Assembly: GCF_004193175.1 (NCBI RefSeq)
Contig: NZ_SAUH01000001.1
Coordinates: forward strand, 4,683,501 to 4,747,500
DNA from: Streptomyces sp. RFCAC02
Lineage (GTDB): Bacteria; Actinomycetota; Actinomycetes; Streptomycetales; Streptomycetaceae
DNA length: 64,000 bases
Reading direction: 5' to 3'
The position numbers and the translations under genes were made by a program. This document shows positions 1 to 10,098 of this stretch, piece after piece (positions within the stretch are counted from its first letter, which is position 1; each line of letters starts with the position of its first letter). The notes beneath the pieces are model-generated. The model did not search any database, was not told the origin of the DNA, and saw only the letters and a program-made list of their open reading frames with translations.

Positions 1-258
1 GGCCAGCAGCCGGTCCTCGCCGGCCGCCGCCGCCAGCTCCGCGAGCCGGGGGCCGAGGATGAAACGTCCCTGCATGTCCCGGGCCAGCAGCCGGTGGTAC
101 TCGAGGGCCACGGCCATCCGGTGCGCGGTCGGCCGGGCCAGGCCCGTCGCCCCGACGAGGCTCGCCAGCGTGGCCGGCCCCGACTCCAGGGCACCCAGGA
201 CCAGGGCCGCCTTGTCGAGTACGCCCACACCGCTGGAATCACCGCTAGAGTTGTCCAT
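1..258 (-). CDS. ndgR: NdgR, IclR-family transcriptional regulator (5' part only)
   Basis: Only the first 86 codons are inside the window; the gene continues past position 1. The ATG lies at 258-256 and the product starts [17 protein letters not shown], followed by a winged helix-turn-helix (about residues 25-70, with the recognition-helix segment [14 protein letters not shown]) and the beginning of the linker to the IclR effector-binding domain. The gene is divergent from leuC, which is the standard place of NdgR/AreB in Streptomyces. There it regulates leucine and other amino-acid genes and also affects antibiotic production. The family binds its own intergenic region, so the palindrome at 272-290 is a likely target. 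The ligand-binding domain cannot be assessed here. Confidence 0.9.
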   Translation of the reverse strand, partial: MDNSSGDSSGVGVLDKAALVLGALESGPATLASLVGATGLARPTAHRMAVALEYHRLLARDMQGRFILGPRLAELAAAAGEDRLLA

Positions 259-271
259 GCAACGATACTCG

Positions 272-290
272 CGTCTCACACTGTGAAACG
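272..290. promoter_or_regulatory. Candidate NdgR operator in the ndgR-leuC intergenic region
   Basis: A 19-base imperfect palindrome (CGTCTCACACTGTGAAACG), symmetric apart from its fourth and central positions, lies between the divergent ndgR and leuC starts. A possible leuC -10 hexamer (CATAGT, 297-302) is just downstream, so a bound protein would cover the -35 region. IclR-type regulators usually bind such dyads in their own divergent promoter. The assignment is inferred from position and symmetry. Confidence 0.5.
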
Positions 291-439
291 CAAGTTCATA
301 GTCCGGAGAAAAGCGCCAGGCTGGAGCCCTGCGAGCCACGATGCACCCCGGTGCCCCGTGGCGCGCGGCCACCGTCCGGTGCGCGGGGAACGGACGGCGG
401 TCCACCCATCATCAGCGGCGATGCCGGAGGGAAGTGCCA

Positions 440-1864
440 ATGGGACGCACACTGGCGGAGAAAGTCTGGGACGACCACGTCGTCCGGCGTGCGGAGGGCG
501 AGCCCGATCTGCTCTTCATCGATCTCCATCTCCTGCACGAGGTCACGAGCCCACAGGCGTTCGACGGCCTGCGCAAGAGCGGTCGGAAGGTGCGGCGCAC
601 CGACCTCACCATCGCCACCGAGGACCACAACACCCCGACCCTCGACATCGACAAGCCGATCGCCGACCCGGTCTCCCGGACGCAGCTCGAGACGCTGCGC
701 AAGAACTGCGCCGAGTTCGGCGTGCGCCTGCACCCGCTCGGCGACAGCGAGCAGGGCGTGGTCCACGTGGTCGGCCCGCAGCTCGGTCTGACCCAGCCCG
801 GCACCACGGTGGTCTGCGGCGACAGCCACACCTCGACGCACGGCGCGTTCGGCGCGCTGGCCTTCGGTATCGGCACGAGCCAGGTCGAGCACGTCCTGGC
901 CACCCAGACGCTGCCGATGGCGCCGTTCCGGACGATGGCCGTGACGGTCCTGGGCGAGCTGCCCGAGGGCGTCACCGCGAAGGACCTGATCCTCGCGATC
1001 ATCGCCCGCATCGGCACCGGCGGCGGCCAGGGCTATGTCATCGAGTACCGGGGCGAGGCCATCGAGAAGCTCTCGATGGAGGCCCGCATGACCATCTGCA
1101 ACATGTCGATCGAGGCGGGCGCCCGCGCCGGCATGATCGCCCCCGACGACACGACCTTCGCCTACCTGCAGGGCCGCGACCACGCGCCGCAGGGAGCCGA
1201 CTGGGACGAGGCCGTCGCCTACTGGCGCACGCTGCGCACCGACGACGACGCCGTCTTCGACCACGAGGTCGTCATCGACGCGGCCGAGCTGTCGCCGTTC
1301 GTCACCTGGGGCACCAACCCGGGCCAGGGCGCCCCGCTGTCCGAGTCCGTGCCCGACCCGGCCTCCTTCGCCGACGCCACCGAGCGCCTCGCCGCCGAGA
1401 AGGCCCTGGAGTACATGGGGCTGTCCGCCGGCCAGAAGCTGCGCGACATCGAGGTCGACACCGTCTTCGTCGGCTCCTGCACCAACGGCCGCATCGAGGA
1501 CCTCCGCTCCGCCGCGTCCATCCTGCAGGGCCGCCGCATCGCCGACGGTGTGCGGATGCTGGTCGTCCCCGGATCCGTCCGGGTCGCCCTGCAGGCCGTC
1601 GAGGAGGGGCTCGACAAGGTCTTCACCGAGGCGGGCGCCGAGTGGCGGCACGCCGGCTGCTCGATGTGTCTCGGCATGAACCCGGACCAGCTCTCCCCGG
1701 GCGAGCGCTGCGCCTCCACGTCCAACCGCAACTTCGAGGGCCGGCAGGGCAAGGGCGGGCGCACGCACCTGGTCTCGCCGCAGGTCGCCGCCGCCACGGC
1801 GGTCACCGGCCGGCTCGCGTCCCCGGCCGACCTGGCCGGCGTCCCCACCCCCGTGGAGGTCTGA
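440..1864 (+). CDS. leuC: 3-isopropylmalate dehydratase large subunit
   Basis: Catalyses, with LeuD, the isomerisation of 2-isopropylmalate to 3-isopropylmalate in leucine biosynthesis. The ATG at 440 ([15 protein letters not shown]) is preceded by a GGAGGG ribosome-binding site. Reading from an ATG further upstream would only add unrelated residues. The 474-residue product has the family length. The 4Fe-4S cluster ligands are all present: Cys347 in SCTNGR and Cys407 and Cys410 in GCSMCLGMN. The HTSTHG motif near the N-terminus belongs to the aconitase active site. leuD follows five bases after the stop, so the two subunits are co-transcribed. Confidence 0.97.
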   Translation: MGRTLAEKVWDDHVVRRAEGEPDLLFIDLHLLHEVTSPQAFDGLRKSGRKVRRTDLTIATEDHNTPTLDIDKPIADPVSRTQLETLRKNCAEFGVRLHPLGDSEQGVVHVVGPQLGLTQPGTTVVCGDSHTSTHGAFGALAFGIGTSQVEHVLATQTLPMAPFRTMAVTVLGELPEGVTAKDLILAIIARIGTGGGQGYVIEYRGEAIEKLSMEARMTICNMSIEAGARAGMIAPDDTTFAYLQGRDHAPQGADWDEAVAYWRTLRTDDDAVFDHEVVIDAAELSPFVTWGTNPGQGAPLSESVPDPASFADATERLAAEKALEYMGLSAGQKLRDIEVDTVFVGSCTNGRIEDLRSAASILQGRRIADGVRMLVVPGSVRVALQAVEEGLDKVFTEAGAEWRHAGCSMCLGMNPDQLSPGERCASTSNRNFEGRQGKGGRTHLVSPQVAAATAVTGRLASPADLAGVPTPVEV

Positions 1865-1869
1865 GCGTC

Positions 1870-2463
1870 ATGGAAGCTTTCACCGCACACACCGGCCGGG
1901 CCGTCCCGCTGCGCCGCGGCAACGTCGACACCGACCAGATCATCCCGGCCCACTGGCTGAAGAAGGTCACCCGCGACGGCTTCGAGGACGGACTGTTCGA
2001 GGCCTGGCGCAAGGACCCCGAGTTCGTCCTCAACCGGCCGGAGCGCCAGGGCGCCACCGTCCTGGTGGCCGGCCCCGACTTCGGCACCGGCTCGTCCCGC
2101 GAGCACGCCGTGTGGGCCCTGCAGAACTACGGCTTCAAGACCGTCATCTCCTCGCGGTTCGCCGACATCTTCCGGGGCAACTCCCTGAAGAACGGCCTGC
2201 TCACGGTCGTCCTGCCGCAGGACACCGTCGAGACGCTGTGGAAGCTGACCGAGGCCGACCCGAAGGCCGAGATCACCGTCGACCTGGTGGCGCGCGAGGT
2301 CCGCGCCGAGGGCGTCACCGCCTCGTTCGAGCTCGACGAGAACGCCCGCTGGCGTCTCCTGGAAGGCCTGGACGACATCAGCATCACCCTGCGCCACGAG
2401 GAGGACATCGCCGCGTTCGAGACGCGGCGGCCGTCCTTCAAGCCCAGGACGCAGGCCGCCTGA
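1870..2463 (+). CDS. leuD: 3-isopropylmalate dehydratase small subunit
   Basis: Swivelling-domain partner of LeuC in the leucine pathway. The ATG at 1870 ([14 protein letters not shown]) follows leuC by five bases. The 197-residue product is normal for LeuD. It carries the [15 protein letters not shown] segment and the [10 protein letters not shown] motif that completes the substrate pocket of the heterodimer. A strong hairpin at 2512-2551 ends the leuCD operon. Confidence 0.97.
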   Translation: MEAFTAHTGRAVPLRRGNVDTDQIIPAHWLKKVTRDGFEDGLFEAWRKDPEFVLNRPERQGATVLVAGPDFGTGSSREHAVWALQNYGFKTVISSRFADIFRGNSLKNGLLTVVLPQDTVETLWKLTEADPKAEITVDLVAREVRAEGVTASFELDENARWRLLEGLDDISITLRHEEDIAAFETRRPSFKPRTQAA

Positions 2464-2511
2464 CCCTCCGCCGGGCCGCAGCGCCCGGCAGTGCGGCACC
2501 GCCTCACGAAC

Positions 2512-2551
2512 GCGAACGCCCCCGCCCGTTTCCGCAGGCGGGGGCGTTCGC
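2512..2551 (+). terminator. leuCD transcription terminator
   Basis: A perfect 15-bp inverted repeat (2512-2526 with 2537-2551) encloses a 10-base loop, 48 bases after the leuD stop. The stem is almost all G-C apart from two A-T pairs. There is no long T tract, as is usual for Streptomyces hairpin terminators. Confidence 0.8.
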
Positions 2552-2628
2552 ATGCGATCCTCCGGCTGCGACACGGGCGTTGGGGGGCCAAGAGGGCGAT
2601 AACGGTTCCAAGGTGGCACAATCGGCGT

Positions 2629-2883
2629 ATGGAACGCGACGGTCAACTCGAACTCTACGACCTCGTCGCCGATCGCCTGAAGGACGCCCACCGCATGGTG
2701 CGGGACCTGCACGTGTCCGAGGACGTACGGCAGGCCCTCACCCGGAAACTGCTGGTCATCACCGCGGCCGCCAAGCAGGACCTGCCCGGCGCCGCGCGCC
2801 GTCTGGACCGGCTGATGGAGGACGTCGAGGCGGAACGGCCGGCTCCGGCCGCCTTCCGCGCCGACCGTGACGGAACTCCGTGA
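2629..2883 (+). CDS. Conserved small helical protein of unknown function
   Basis: An 84-residue protein starting MERDGQLELYDLVADRL. It is predicted to be helical throughout, with no signal peptide, membrane segment or metal-binding motif. A small unannotated protein between leuD and hupS is usual in Streptomyces, which supports this being a real gene. The ATG at 2629 has no clear ribosome-binding site; a CACAAT hexamer at 2617-2622 lies six bases before it, so the message may be leaderless. Function is not recognised. Third-position GC is high, as in its neighbours. Confidence 0.75.
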   Translation: MERDGQLELYDLVADRLKDAHRMVRDLHVSEDVRQALTRKLLVITAAAKQDLPGAARRLDRLMEDVEAERPAPAAFRADRDGTP

Positions 2884-2929
2884 TGCGTCGGGTTCGTTGC
2901 GACACTAGGGTGATTCGCCCGTTTCGCGT

Positions 2930-2958
2930 TTGATTTGCGCTATATATCTGCCTAACGT
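2930..2958 (+). promoter_or_regulatory. Candidate hupS promoter
   Basis: TTGATT (2930-2935) and TAACGT (2953-2958) are separated by exactly 17 bases, inside an unusually AT-rich stretch (TATATAT at 2941) for this genome. The predicted start would leave a leader of about 45 bases before the hupS GTG. Hexamer matches are moderate, so this is a candidate only. Confidence 0.45.
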
Positions 2959-3009
2959 GCGAAAAAGCTTGAACGCATTCGTTCCAGCAATGCCTGCGAA
3001 GGGGAAGAC

Positions 3010-3597
3010 GTGAACAAGGCACAACTCGTCGAAGCGATTGCCGACAAGCTCGGTGGCCGTCAGCAGGCCGCGGACGCGGTCGATATCGTCCTCGACGCCA
3101 TCATCCGCGCCGTGGTCGCCGGGGAGCGGGTGTCCGTGACCGGCTTCGGCTCCTTCGAAAAGGTGGACCGCCCGGCCCGTTACGCCAGGAACCCGCAGAC
3201 CGGGGAGCGCGTGCGGGTCAAGAAGACCTCGGTGCCCCGCTTCCGCGCCGGACAGGGCTTCAAGGACCTCGTGGCGGGGACGAAGAAGCTCCCCCGCAAC
3301 GACGTGGCCGTCAAGAAGGCTCCCAAGGGCAGCCTGACCCAGGGCAGTGGCGCGGCGAAGAAGGCCACCACCAAGAAGGCCGCGGCGAAGAAGACCACCA
3401 CCGCGAAGAAGGCCACCGCCGCCGCCAAGAAGACCACGGCGCAGAAGGCCACCGCGGCGAAGAAGACGGCCAAGAAGGCCACGGGCAAGAAGACGGCCGC
3501 GAAGAAGGCACCGGCCAAGAAGGCCACCGCGACCAAGGCGCCGGCCAAGCGGGGTTCCTCCCGTTCCGCCACGAAGGCCGCCGCCCGCCGCGGGTGA
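3010..3597 (+). CDS. hupS: HU-type nucleoid protein with lysine-rich C-terminal tail (HupS)
   Basis: A DNA-binding architectural protein of the nucleoid. The GTG start at 3010 follows a GGGGAAG ribosome-binding site. Residues 1-90 form the HU fold, with the signature GFGSFEKVDRPARYARNPQ at the DNA-binding arm. Residues about 100-195 are a histone-H1-like tail built from irregular A/T/K units such as AKKATTKKAA. This two-part organisation marks HupS, the sporulation-associated HU of Streptomyces (the second HU, HupA, lacks the tail). The 195-residue length is slightly shorter than the S. coelicolor protein, a difference that would lie in the repetitive tail. Confidence 0.95.
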   Translation: MNKAQLVEAIADKLGGRQQAADAVDIVLDAIIRAVVAGERVSVTGFGSFEKVDRPARYARNPQTGERVRVKKTSVPRFRAGQGFKDLVAGTKKLPRNDVAVKKAPKGSLTQGSGAAKKATTKKAAAKKTTTAKKATAAAKKTTAQKATAAKKTAKKATGKKTAAKKAPAKKATATKAPAKRGSSRSATKAAARRG

Positions 3598-3731
3598 CGC
3601 CCCCCGGCGCCCGGGCACCGAGCGGGCCGGTCTCCCTCACCGGAGCCCGGCCCGCCGCCGTGTCCGCCCCGCGCCGGTCCCGCCCGGCGCGGGGCGGGCG
3701 CCCGCGACGGCGCGAACCGCGGGGAACGCCC

Positions 3732-3737
3732 TAAGCT
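3732..3737 (+). promoter_or_regulatory. Candidate -10 element, leaderless start of the 67-residue gene
   Basis: TAAGCT lies seven bases before the ATG at 3745, so transcription would begin at or next to the start codon. No convincing -35 or ribosome-binding site is visible. Confidence 0.4.
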
Positions 3738-3744
3738 CGCCCCC

Positions 3745-3948
3745 ATGCAGGCCACCGCGTACACCTACGATCCCGCCACCCGTTCCGGCAGTGTGCTGCT
3801 GGACGACGGCACGCCCCTCGACTTCGACACCGCGGCCTTCGACGCGGGCGGGCTGCGGCTCCTGAGGCCGGGTCAGCGGGTGCGCATCGAGGTCGCCGGT
3901 GAGGGAGCGGAGCGCCGCGTCACCTTCCTGACCCTGCAGACGCTGTAA
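3745..3948 (+). CDS. Small OB-fold/cold-shock-like protein
   Basis: A 67-residue protein starting MQATAYTYDPATRSGSVL. The pattern of short beta strands, with G-S-V-L-L-D-D-G and RLLRPGQRVRIEV, resembles a cold-shock-type OB fold, but the aromatic RNP motifs of true CspA proteins are absent, so nucleic-acid binding is only a guess. Streptomyces genomes commonly carry a small gene here, convergent with cofC. Its last 29 bases overlap the end of cofC on the other strand. Confidence 0.75.
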   Translation: MQATAYTYDPATRSGSVLLDDGTPLDFDTAAFDAGGLRLLRPGQRVRIEVAGEGAERRVTFLTLQTL

Positions 3949-4594
3949 GCCGCGCCGCCCGCCGCACCGCGGCCGCCGTCCTCGGGCCGACGCCCAGGGC
4001 CAGGGCCTCCCGCAGGTCGTCCCCCGTGTCCACATCGCGCCGTACGCGGGCCACCCCGTCGAGCGTGAGTTCGGCCGCTCCGGACGCCAGATGCGCCGCG
4101 CGCGACGGTCCGCCGAAGGCGGGGGCCAGGTCACTGCCGCCGCGGGCGGCGAGCAAGGTTGTCCCGACGGCGGCGGTGTCCGCGAGGAAACTCCGCGGCC
4201 GGCGCCCCGCCGCCGCGAGCACCGCGGCGAGTTCGGCGGGCCGCAGCGCGGGCAGGTCGGCGTTCATCGCGGCCACGTCCGCGTCCGGGGCGCGGCCCCG
4301 CAGCACCGCGGCGCCGCGCGCCAGCGCCGCGTTCAGCCCGCCGCCGGGCGCGTCCGGGACGACACGCGCACCCCGGCGCACCAGTCGTTCCGCCGCGAGG
4401 GTGTCGTCCGTCACGACCAGCACCTCCCGCACCGCGCGGCAGGCCAGCGCGGCGGCGACCGTGTCCTCGGCGAACGCCAGGGCCAGCGCGGGCCGCGCCG
4501 CGTCCCCGACCGTGGGAGCCAGCCGGGTCTTGGCCAGCCGCAGCCGTTTCACCGGCACGATCAACGACCAGCCGCCCTCGTGCGTCTCACTCAC
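3920..4594 (-). CDS. cofC: 2-phospho-L-lactate/phosphoenolpyruvate guanylyltransferase (coenzyme F420 biosynthesis)
   Basis: Activates phosphoenolpyruvate or phospholactate with GTP to make the side-chain donor of coenzyme F420 (CofC/FbiD). The fold is that of a nucleotidyltransferase: the N-terminal LIVPVKRLRLAKTRLAP is the nucleotide-binding signature and AAMNADLPALRPAEL carries the metal-binding D. The GTG at 4594 is chosen because AGGAGG and GGGGAG lie just upstream and the family begins shortly before this motif. The product is 224 residues. It stands alone on the minus strand, convergent with the small OB-fold gene (29-base overlap) and divergent from plsC. Confidence 0.88.
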   Translation of the reverse strand: MSETHEGGWSLIVPVKRLRLAKTRLAPTVGDAARPALALAFAEDTVAAALACRAVREVLVVTDDTLAAERLVRRGARVVPDAPGGGLNAALARGAAVLRGRAPDADVAAMNADLPALRPAELAAVLAAAGRRPRSFLADTAAVGTTLLAARGGSDLAPAFGGPSRAAHLASGAAELTLDGVARVRRDVDTGDDLREALALGVGPRTAAAVRRAARLTASAGSGR

Positions 4595-4651
4595 CGGGTC
4601 ATTCTCCCCTCCTCGCCCGACACCGCCCGCGGGCGGCCGTGAGCTGCGCAT

Positions 4652-4657
4652 TAGGGT
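4652..4657 (+). promoter_or_regulatory. Candidate -10 element for the plsC-gpsA transcript
   Basis: TAGGGT about 120 bases upstream of the plsC start, in the cofC-plsC divergent region. No clear -35 hexamer is seen at the usual distance. Confidence 0.3.
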
Positions 4658-4777
4658 GCAAACTTGGACCGTCGCGGCGGGGGGCCGCCGCTGGACAGCC
4701 CCTCACCCCGGGGCCACACTTGTGCGACTGTCCGCAGCGGACCGCGCCGGAGCAGTGCAAGAGGAGATGGTGTCCCA

Positions 4778-5557
4778 GTGTCACGCCGCAGAATCGGCTT
4801 CTGGTACCGATTGGCCGCAATTCTGGTAAAACCGCCGCTGCTGCTGCTGTTCAAGCGGGACTGGCGTGGAATGGAACACATTCCCGCGTCGGGTGGATTC
4901 ATCACCGCCGTCAATCACAACTCGGTTCTCGACCCGCTGTCCTACGCCCACTTCCAGTACAACACCGGGCGCGTCCCCCGATTCCTCGCCAAGGACAGCC
5001 TCTTCACCAAGGGCATCGTCGCCCGCTTCATGACCGGCACCGGCCAGATCCCCGTCTACCGCGACACCTCCGACGCGGCCGACGCCTTCCGGGCCGCCGT
5101 CGCCGCCGTCCACCGCGGCGAGTGCGTCGCGTTCTACCCCGAGGGCACCCTCACCCGCGATCCCGGCCTGTGGCCCATGGAGGGCAAGACCGGCGCCGCC
5201 CGCGTCGCCCTCAGCACGCGCGCCCCCGTCATCCCCGTGGCGCAGTGGGGCGCCCAGGCCGCCATGCCGCCCTACGCCAGGTCGCGGAAGATCCGCCTGC
5301 TGCCCCGCAAGACCCTCGTCGTCGCGGCCGGTGCCCCCGTGGATCTCAGCGAGTTCTACGATCGGGAGCCGACCGCCGACGTCCTGCGCGAGGCGTCTGA
5401 CAGGATCATGGACGCCATCACCGTGCTGCTCGCCGACATCAGGGACGAAGCCCCGCCCGCCGAGCGGTACGTGCACCGCAGGACATCGCCGGACCGGCGC
5501 GACGAGCACCGCGCGTCCGGTGCCGTGTCCGCGCCCGAGGAGGAGAGAACGGAGTGA
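4778..5557 (+). CDS. plsC: 1-acyl-sn-glycerol-3-phosphate acyltransferase family protein (PlsC-like)
   Basis: Membrane-associated acyltransferase of phospholipid synthesis, which acylates lysophosphatidate or a similar acceptor. The GTG at 4778 ([13 protein letters not shown]) has GAGGAG 11 bases upstream. The 259-residue product starts with a hydrophobic stretch ([16 protein letters not shown]). It has the catalytic HX4D motif in NHNSVLDP and the acceptor-binding [10 protein letters not shown] motif. The stop overlaps the gpsA start by four bases (GTGA), so acylation and glycerol-3-phosphate supply are translationally coupled. Confidence 0.9.
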   Translation: MSRRRIGFWYRLAAILVKPPLLLLFKRDWRGMEHIPASGGFITAVNHNSVLDPLSYAHFQYNTGRVPRFLAKDSLFTKGIVARFMTGTGQIPVYRDTSDAADAFRAAVAAVHRGECVAFYPEGTLTRDPGLWPMEGKTGAARVALSTRAPVIPVAQWGAQAAMPPYARSRKIRLLPRKTLVVAAGAPVDLSEFYDREPTADVLREASDRIMDAITVLLADIRDEAPPAERYVHRRTSPDRRDEHRASGAVSAPEEERTE

Positions 5558-6555
5558 CACGCGTCGCCGTCTACGGCACCGGATCATGGGGGACGGCGTT
5601 CGCCATGATCCTCGCCGACGCGGGCTGCCGGGTGACGCTCTGGGCACGCCGCCCGGAGATCGCCGAGGCCGTCAACACCACCCGCGCCAACCCGGACTAC
5701 TTCCCCGGCGTGACCCTGCCCGACGGCATCAGCGCCACGACGGACGCGGCCGAGGCGGCCCGCGACGCCGAGTTCACCGTGCTGTCGGTGCCGTCGCAGA
5801 CGCTGCGCGAGAACCTCGCCGTCTGGAAGGACCTGCTCGCGCCCGGCACGGTGCTCGTCTCCCTCATGAAGGGCGTCGAACTCGGTACCGCCAAGCGGAT
5901 GAGCGAGGTCATCGAGGAGGTCGCGGGCGTCGGCCCCGACCGCGTCGCCGTCCTGTCGGGACCCAACCTGGCCCGCGAGATCGTCGACCGCCAGCCCGCA
6001 GCCTCCGTCGTCGCCTGCCGGGACGAGGCCGTCGCCCGCCGCCTCCAGACCGCCTGCCGCACGCCGTACTTCCGCCCGTACACCAACACCGACGTCGTCG
6101 GCTGCGAACTCGGCGGCGCCGTCAAGAACGTCATCGCGCTCGCCGTGGGCATCGCCGACGGCATGGGCCTCGGCGACAACACCAAGGCGTCCCTCATGAC
6201 CCGCGGCCTGGCCGAGACCGCGCGGCTCGGCCAGGCGATGGGCGCCGACCCGCAGACGTTCGCCGGACTCGCGGGCATGGGCGACCTGATCGCCACCTGC
6301 TCCTCGCCGCTGTCGCGCAACCACACCTTCGGCACCAACCTCGGCCGCGGCATGACCGTCGAGGAGACCATCGCCGTGACCAGCCAGACCGCCGAGGGCG
6401 TCAAATCGTGCCGCTCCGTGCTCGACCTGGCGCGCCGGTACGGCGTGGACATGCCGCTGACCGAGACCGTCGTCGGCATCGTCCACGAGGGCCTGCCGCC
6501 CCTGGTCGCCGTGCAGGACCTGATGGCGCGCAGCGCCAAGCCCGAGCACCACTGA
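5554..6555 (+). CDS. gpsA: Glycerol-3-phosphate dehydrogenase [NAD(P)+]
   Basis: Reduces dihydroxyacetone phosphate to sn-glycerol 3-phosphate, the backbone for phospholipids. The GTG at 5554 overlaps the plsC stop. The 333-residue protein opens with the dinucleotide-binding [18 protein letters not shown] motif, has SGPNLAREI in the middle, and carries the catalytic lysine in the [16 protein letters not shown] helix. Length and motifs are complete. It forms an operon with plsC and possibly ddl, which begins 34 bases downstream. Confidence 0.96.
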   Translation: MTRVAVYGTGSWGTAFAMILADAGCRVTLWARRPEIAEAVNTTRANPDYFPGVTLPDGISATTDAAEAARDAEFTVLSVPSQTLRENLAVWKDLLAPGTVLVSLMKGVELGTAKRMSEVIEEVAGVGPDRVAVLSGPNLAREIVDRQPAASVVACRDEAVARRLQTACRTPYFRPYTNTDVVGCELGGAVKNVIALAVGIADGMGLGDNTKASLMTRGLAETARLGQAMGADPQTFAGLAGMGDLIATCSSPLSRNHTFGTNLGRGMTVEETIAVTSQTAEGVKSCRSVLDLARRYGVDMPLTETVVGIVHEGLPPLVAVQDLMARSAKPEHH

Positions 6556-6589
6556 AACCGACCACCCCGTTAGGTAGCCTCACAGGGTT

Positions 6590-7731
<1,142 letters not shown>

Positions 7732-7744
7732 AACGGCGCCGGCC

Positions 7745-7779
7745 GCGGGTGCCGTGGCCCCACGGGCACCGGCACCCGC
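7745..7779. terminator. Bidirectional hairpin between ddl and the Lrp-type gene
   Basis: A perfect 10-bp stem (GCGGGTGCCG at 7745-7754 with its complement at 7770-7779) has a 15-base loop. It sits between two convergent genes and could end transcription from either side. Confidence 0.6.
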
Positions 7780-7859
7780 CGCCGTGACCGCCCGCCCGGT
7801 CGCGGGGCGCCGGGGCGGGCGGCGTACCGTGGAGGACGCCCGGCGAGCGGACGGGGTGT

Positions 7860-8093
7860 CTACAGATGGACGACGGGGCAGGTCAGCGTGCGCGTGATCC
7901 CGGCCACGCGCTGGACTTCCGCCACCACCAGCCGGCCCAGCTCGTCCACCGAGGCGGCCTCGGCGCGCACGATCACGTCGTAGGGGCCGGTCACATGGTC
8001 CGCCCGGGTCACCCCCGCCATTCGGGAGAGGACGTCGGCCACGGCCGATGCCTTCCCCACCTCTGTCTGGATCAGGACGTACGCCTGTACCAC
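7860..8093 (-). CDS. Stand-alone Lrp/AsnC ligand-binding (RAM) domain protein
   Basis: A 77-residue protein consisting only of the RAM effector domain of Lrp/AsnC regulators (starts VVQAYVLIQTEVGK, ends TRTLTCPVVHL), without the DNA-binding helix-turn-helix. The GTG start at 8093 has GGAGG close upstream; longer in-frame readings would add residues unlike any Lrp N-terminus. Such one-domain proteins bind amino acids and may pair with full-length Lrp proteins. It is divergent from thiL and convergent with ddl. The role is not established from sequence. Confidence 0.85.
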   Translation of the reverse strand: MVQAYVLIQTEVGKASAVADVLSRMAGVTRADHVTGPYDVIVRAEAASVDELGRLVVAEVQRVAGITRTLTCPVVHL

Positions 8094-8124
8094 AGGTCCT
8101 CCACAGCGGCTTCGAGGATCGGGG

Positions 8125-8139
8125 GCGCTACCGTAGCGC
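8125..8139. promoter_or_regulatory. Perfect dyad in the divergent Lrp-type/thiL promoter region
   Basis: GCGCTAC-C-GTAGCGC is a perfect 15-base palindrome with a one-base centre. It contains TACCGT on the plus strand and TACGGT on the minus strand, each positioned to act as a -10 for thiL and the Lrp-type gene respectively. It could be an operator or simply two overlapping -10 elements. Confidence 0.45.
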
Positions 8140-8226
8140 GTCATGACCAGCACCGGGAGACTCCGGCGGGTGCTGATCGCGGCGAGTTGACCCGTGGCCG
8201 GCATGGACGAGCATGAGGAGAACCGA

Positions 8227-9192
8227 GTGAAGGGCAGTGTGGGGGAGCTGGGCGAGTTCGGCCTGATCCGGGAGCTGACGTCCCGGATCAGCGGGACTCC
8301 GGCCGTACGGCTCGGCCCGGGGGACGACGCCGCGGTGGTCGCGGCACCCGACCGCCGCGTCGTGGCCAGCACCGACATCCTGCTGGAGGGGCGGCACTTC
8401 CGCCGCGACTGGTCCACCGCCTACGACGTGGGGCGCAAGGCCGCCGCCCAGAACCTCGCCGACATCGCCGCCATGGGGGCCGTGCCGACCGCGCTCCTGC
8501 TCGGTCTCGTCGTCCCCGCCGAACTCCCCGCGACCTGGCCCGTGGAGCTGATGGACGGCATCCGCGACGAGTGCCGGGTCGCCGGCGCGGGCGTCGCGGG
8601 CGGGGACGTGGTGCGCGGCGACACGATCACGGTGTCCATCACGGCGCTCGGCGACCTGGCGGGCCGCGAGCCGGTGACGCGCACGGGGGCGCGGCCCGGG
8701 GACTTCGTCGCGGTCACGGGCTGGCTCGGCTGGTCGGCGGCGGGGCACGCGGTCCTGTCGCGCGGGTTCCGCTCGCCGCGCGCGTTCGTCGAGGCGCACC
8801 GGCGCCCGGAGCCGCCCTACCCGGCCGGGCCGGCGGCCGCTGCCCTCGGCGCGCGGGCCATGACGGACGTGAGCGACGGCCTGATCGCGGACCTCGGGCA
8901 CATCGCGCGGGGCAGCAAGGTACGGATCGACCTGCGGTCGGCCGCCCTCGACGTGCCCGCGCAGATGTCGGACATCGGGCAGGCGGTCGGTGTCGACCCG
9001 CTGACCTGGGTCCTGACGGGCGGTGAGGACCACGCGATCGTCGCCGTCTTCCCCGCCGACACGAAACTCCCGGCCCGCTGGCGGACGATCGGCGAGGTCC
9101 TGCCGGCGCGGACGCGGGGTCTGCCGCACGTCACGGTGGACGGCGCGGCGTGGGAGACGGCCGGCGGCTGGGACCACTTCGCCCCGTCCTGA
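8227..9192 (+). CDS. thiL: Thiamine-monophosphate kinase
   Basis: Phosphorylates thiamine monophosphate to thiamine pyrophosphate, the last step of cofactor synthesis. The GTG at 8227 is chosen because GAGGAG lies six bases upstream; an in-frame ATG 24 bases earlier lacks such a site. The 321-residue product has the AIR-synthase-like fold: GPGDDAAVV near the N-terminus for metal and phosphate binding, and [15 protein letters not shown] in the second half. thiD follows after 43 bases. No TPP riboswitch is seen upstream. Confidence 0.95.
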   Translation: MKGSVGELGEFGLIRELTSRISGTPAVRLGPGDDAAVVAAPDRRVVASTDILLEGRHFRRDWSTAYDVGRKAAAQNLADIAAMGAVPTALLLGLVVPAELPATWPVELMDGIRDECRVAGAGVAGGDVVRGDTITVSITALGDLAGREPVTRTGARPGDFVAVTGWLGWSAAGHAVLSRGFRSPRAFVEAHRRPEPPYPAGPAAAALGARAMTDVSDGLIADLGHIARGSKVRIDLRSAALDVPAQMSDIGQAVGVDPLTWVLTGGEDHAIVAVFPADTKLPARWRTIGEVLPARTRGLPHVTVDGAAWETAGGWDHFAPS

Positions 9193-9222
9193 CCTGGCGG
9201 CGGCCCGCCGTGTGCCGCTCGG

Positions 9223-9228
9223 TACTGT
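9223..9228 (+). promoter_or_regulatory. Candidate -10 element for a leaderless thiD transcript
   Basis: TACTGT lies seven bases before the thiD ATG at 9236. There is no ribosome-binding site between them, which fits a leaderless message. Confidence 0.45.
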
Positions 9229-9235
9229 GGCGCCC

Positions 9236-10024
9236 ATGCAGGCACCACCACGCGTTCTGACCGTCGCGGGCTCCGACTCCGGCGGCGGGGCGGGCATCCA
9301 GGCCGACCTGAAGACGATGCTCGCGCTGCGGACCCACGGGATGAGCGTCATCGCCGCCGTCACGGCGCAGAACTCGCTGGGCGTCCAGGCGTTCTGGGAG
9401 CTGCCGGCCGAGGCGGTCGTGGCGCAGTTCCGCAGCGTCGTGGACGACATCGGGGTGCAGGCCGTCAAGACGGGGATGCTGGCGTCGGCGGCACTCGTCG
9501 AGCTGGTCGCCGGTCTGCTCGCGGACGTGGACGCCCCGGTGGTCGTGGACCCGGTGGGGGTGTCGAAGCACGGTGACCCGCTGCTCGCGGCGGACGCGCT
9601 GGACGCCGTGCGCGGCCGGCTGCTGCCCGCCGCGACCGTCGTCACGCCGAACCTGCCGGAGGTCGAGCAGCTCACCGGCGTCCGCGTCACCTCCGAGGAC
9701 GGGATGCGGCGCGCGGCGGACGCGATCCTCGCGCACGGTCCGCGCTGGGCGCTGATCAAGGGCGGCCATCTGCCGGGGGAGGCCGTCGACCTCCTCACCG
9801 ACGGCACCGACGAGCACTGGCTGCGCGCGCCGCGCCTCGACAACCGCCACACCCACGGCACGGGCTGCACCCTCGCGTCGGCGATCGCCGCGCGCCTCGC
9901 CCACGGCGACCCGGTGCCGGACGCCGTGGCGGCGGCGAAGGAGTACGTGACGGGCGCGATAGCGGCGGGCTTCCCCCTCGGCGCCGGCATCGGCCCGGTG
10001 CACCACGGCCACGCGCTGTCGTAG
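9236..10024 (+). CDS. thiD: Hydroxymethylpyrimidine/phosphomethylpyrimidine kinase
   Basis: Phosphorylates the pyrimidine precursor of thiamine twice (ribokinase fold). The ATG at 9236 gives a 262-residue protein starting [20 protein letters not shown], where the [11 protein letters not shown] loop binds substrate. The ATP-binding and catalytic [18 protein letters not shown] motif is intact near the C-terminus. It lies directly after thiL, so the two thiamine genes are clustered but may have separate starts. It is convergent with rpmB across a shared hairpin. Confidence 0.95.
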   Translation: MQAPPRVLTVAGSDSGGGAGIQADLKTMLALRTHGMSVIAAVTAQNSLGVQAFWELPAEAVVAQFRSVVDDIGVQAVKTGMLASAALVELVAGLLADVDAPVVVDPVGVSKHGDPLLAADALDAVRGRLLPAATVVTPNLPEVEQLTGVRVTSEDGMRRAADAILAHGPRWALIKGGHLPGEAVDLLTDGTDEHWLRAPRLDNRHTHGTGCTLASAIAARLAHGDPVPDAVAAAKEYVTGAIAAGFPLGAGIGPVHHGHALS

Positions 10025-10054
10025 CGCGCGCCGGGCGTTTCACGGCACGCAAGA

Positions 10055-10082
10055 GGCCGGCCCACCCACGGGTGGACCGGCC
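10055..10082 (-). terminator. rpmB terminator hairpin
   Basis: A near-perfect 12-13-bp inverted repeat with a very short loop lies between the convergent ends of thiD and rpmB. Its single mismatch is C-A on the plus strand but becomes a G-U pair in the minus-strand transcript, so it fits rpmB better. Confidence 0.65.
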
Positions 10083-10098
10083 GATGCCGTCGAGAACG

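Noticed and set aside
291..439. Leucine leader peptide and attenuator before leuC
   Set aside because: No short frame rich in Leu codons and no competing hairpins were seen; a regulator-operator arrangement explains control better.
2971..2984. GAACG-CATT-CGTTC repeat upstream of hupS as a LexA (SOS) box
   Set aside because: The Streptomyces LexA box needs GAAC-N4-GTTC; here the outer GAAC and GTTC are six bases apart.
3330..3560. Tandem DNA repeat in the second half of hupS
   Set aside because: The repetition follows from the Lys/Ala-rich coding tail and is irregular at the DNA level.
8094..8226. TPP riboswitch before thiL
   Set aside because: The conserved CUGAGA and related THI-box segments were not found.
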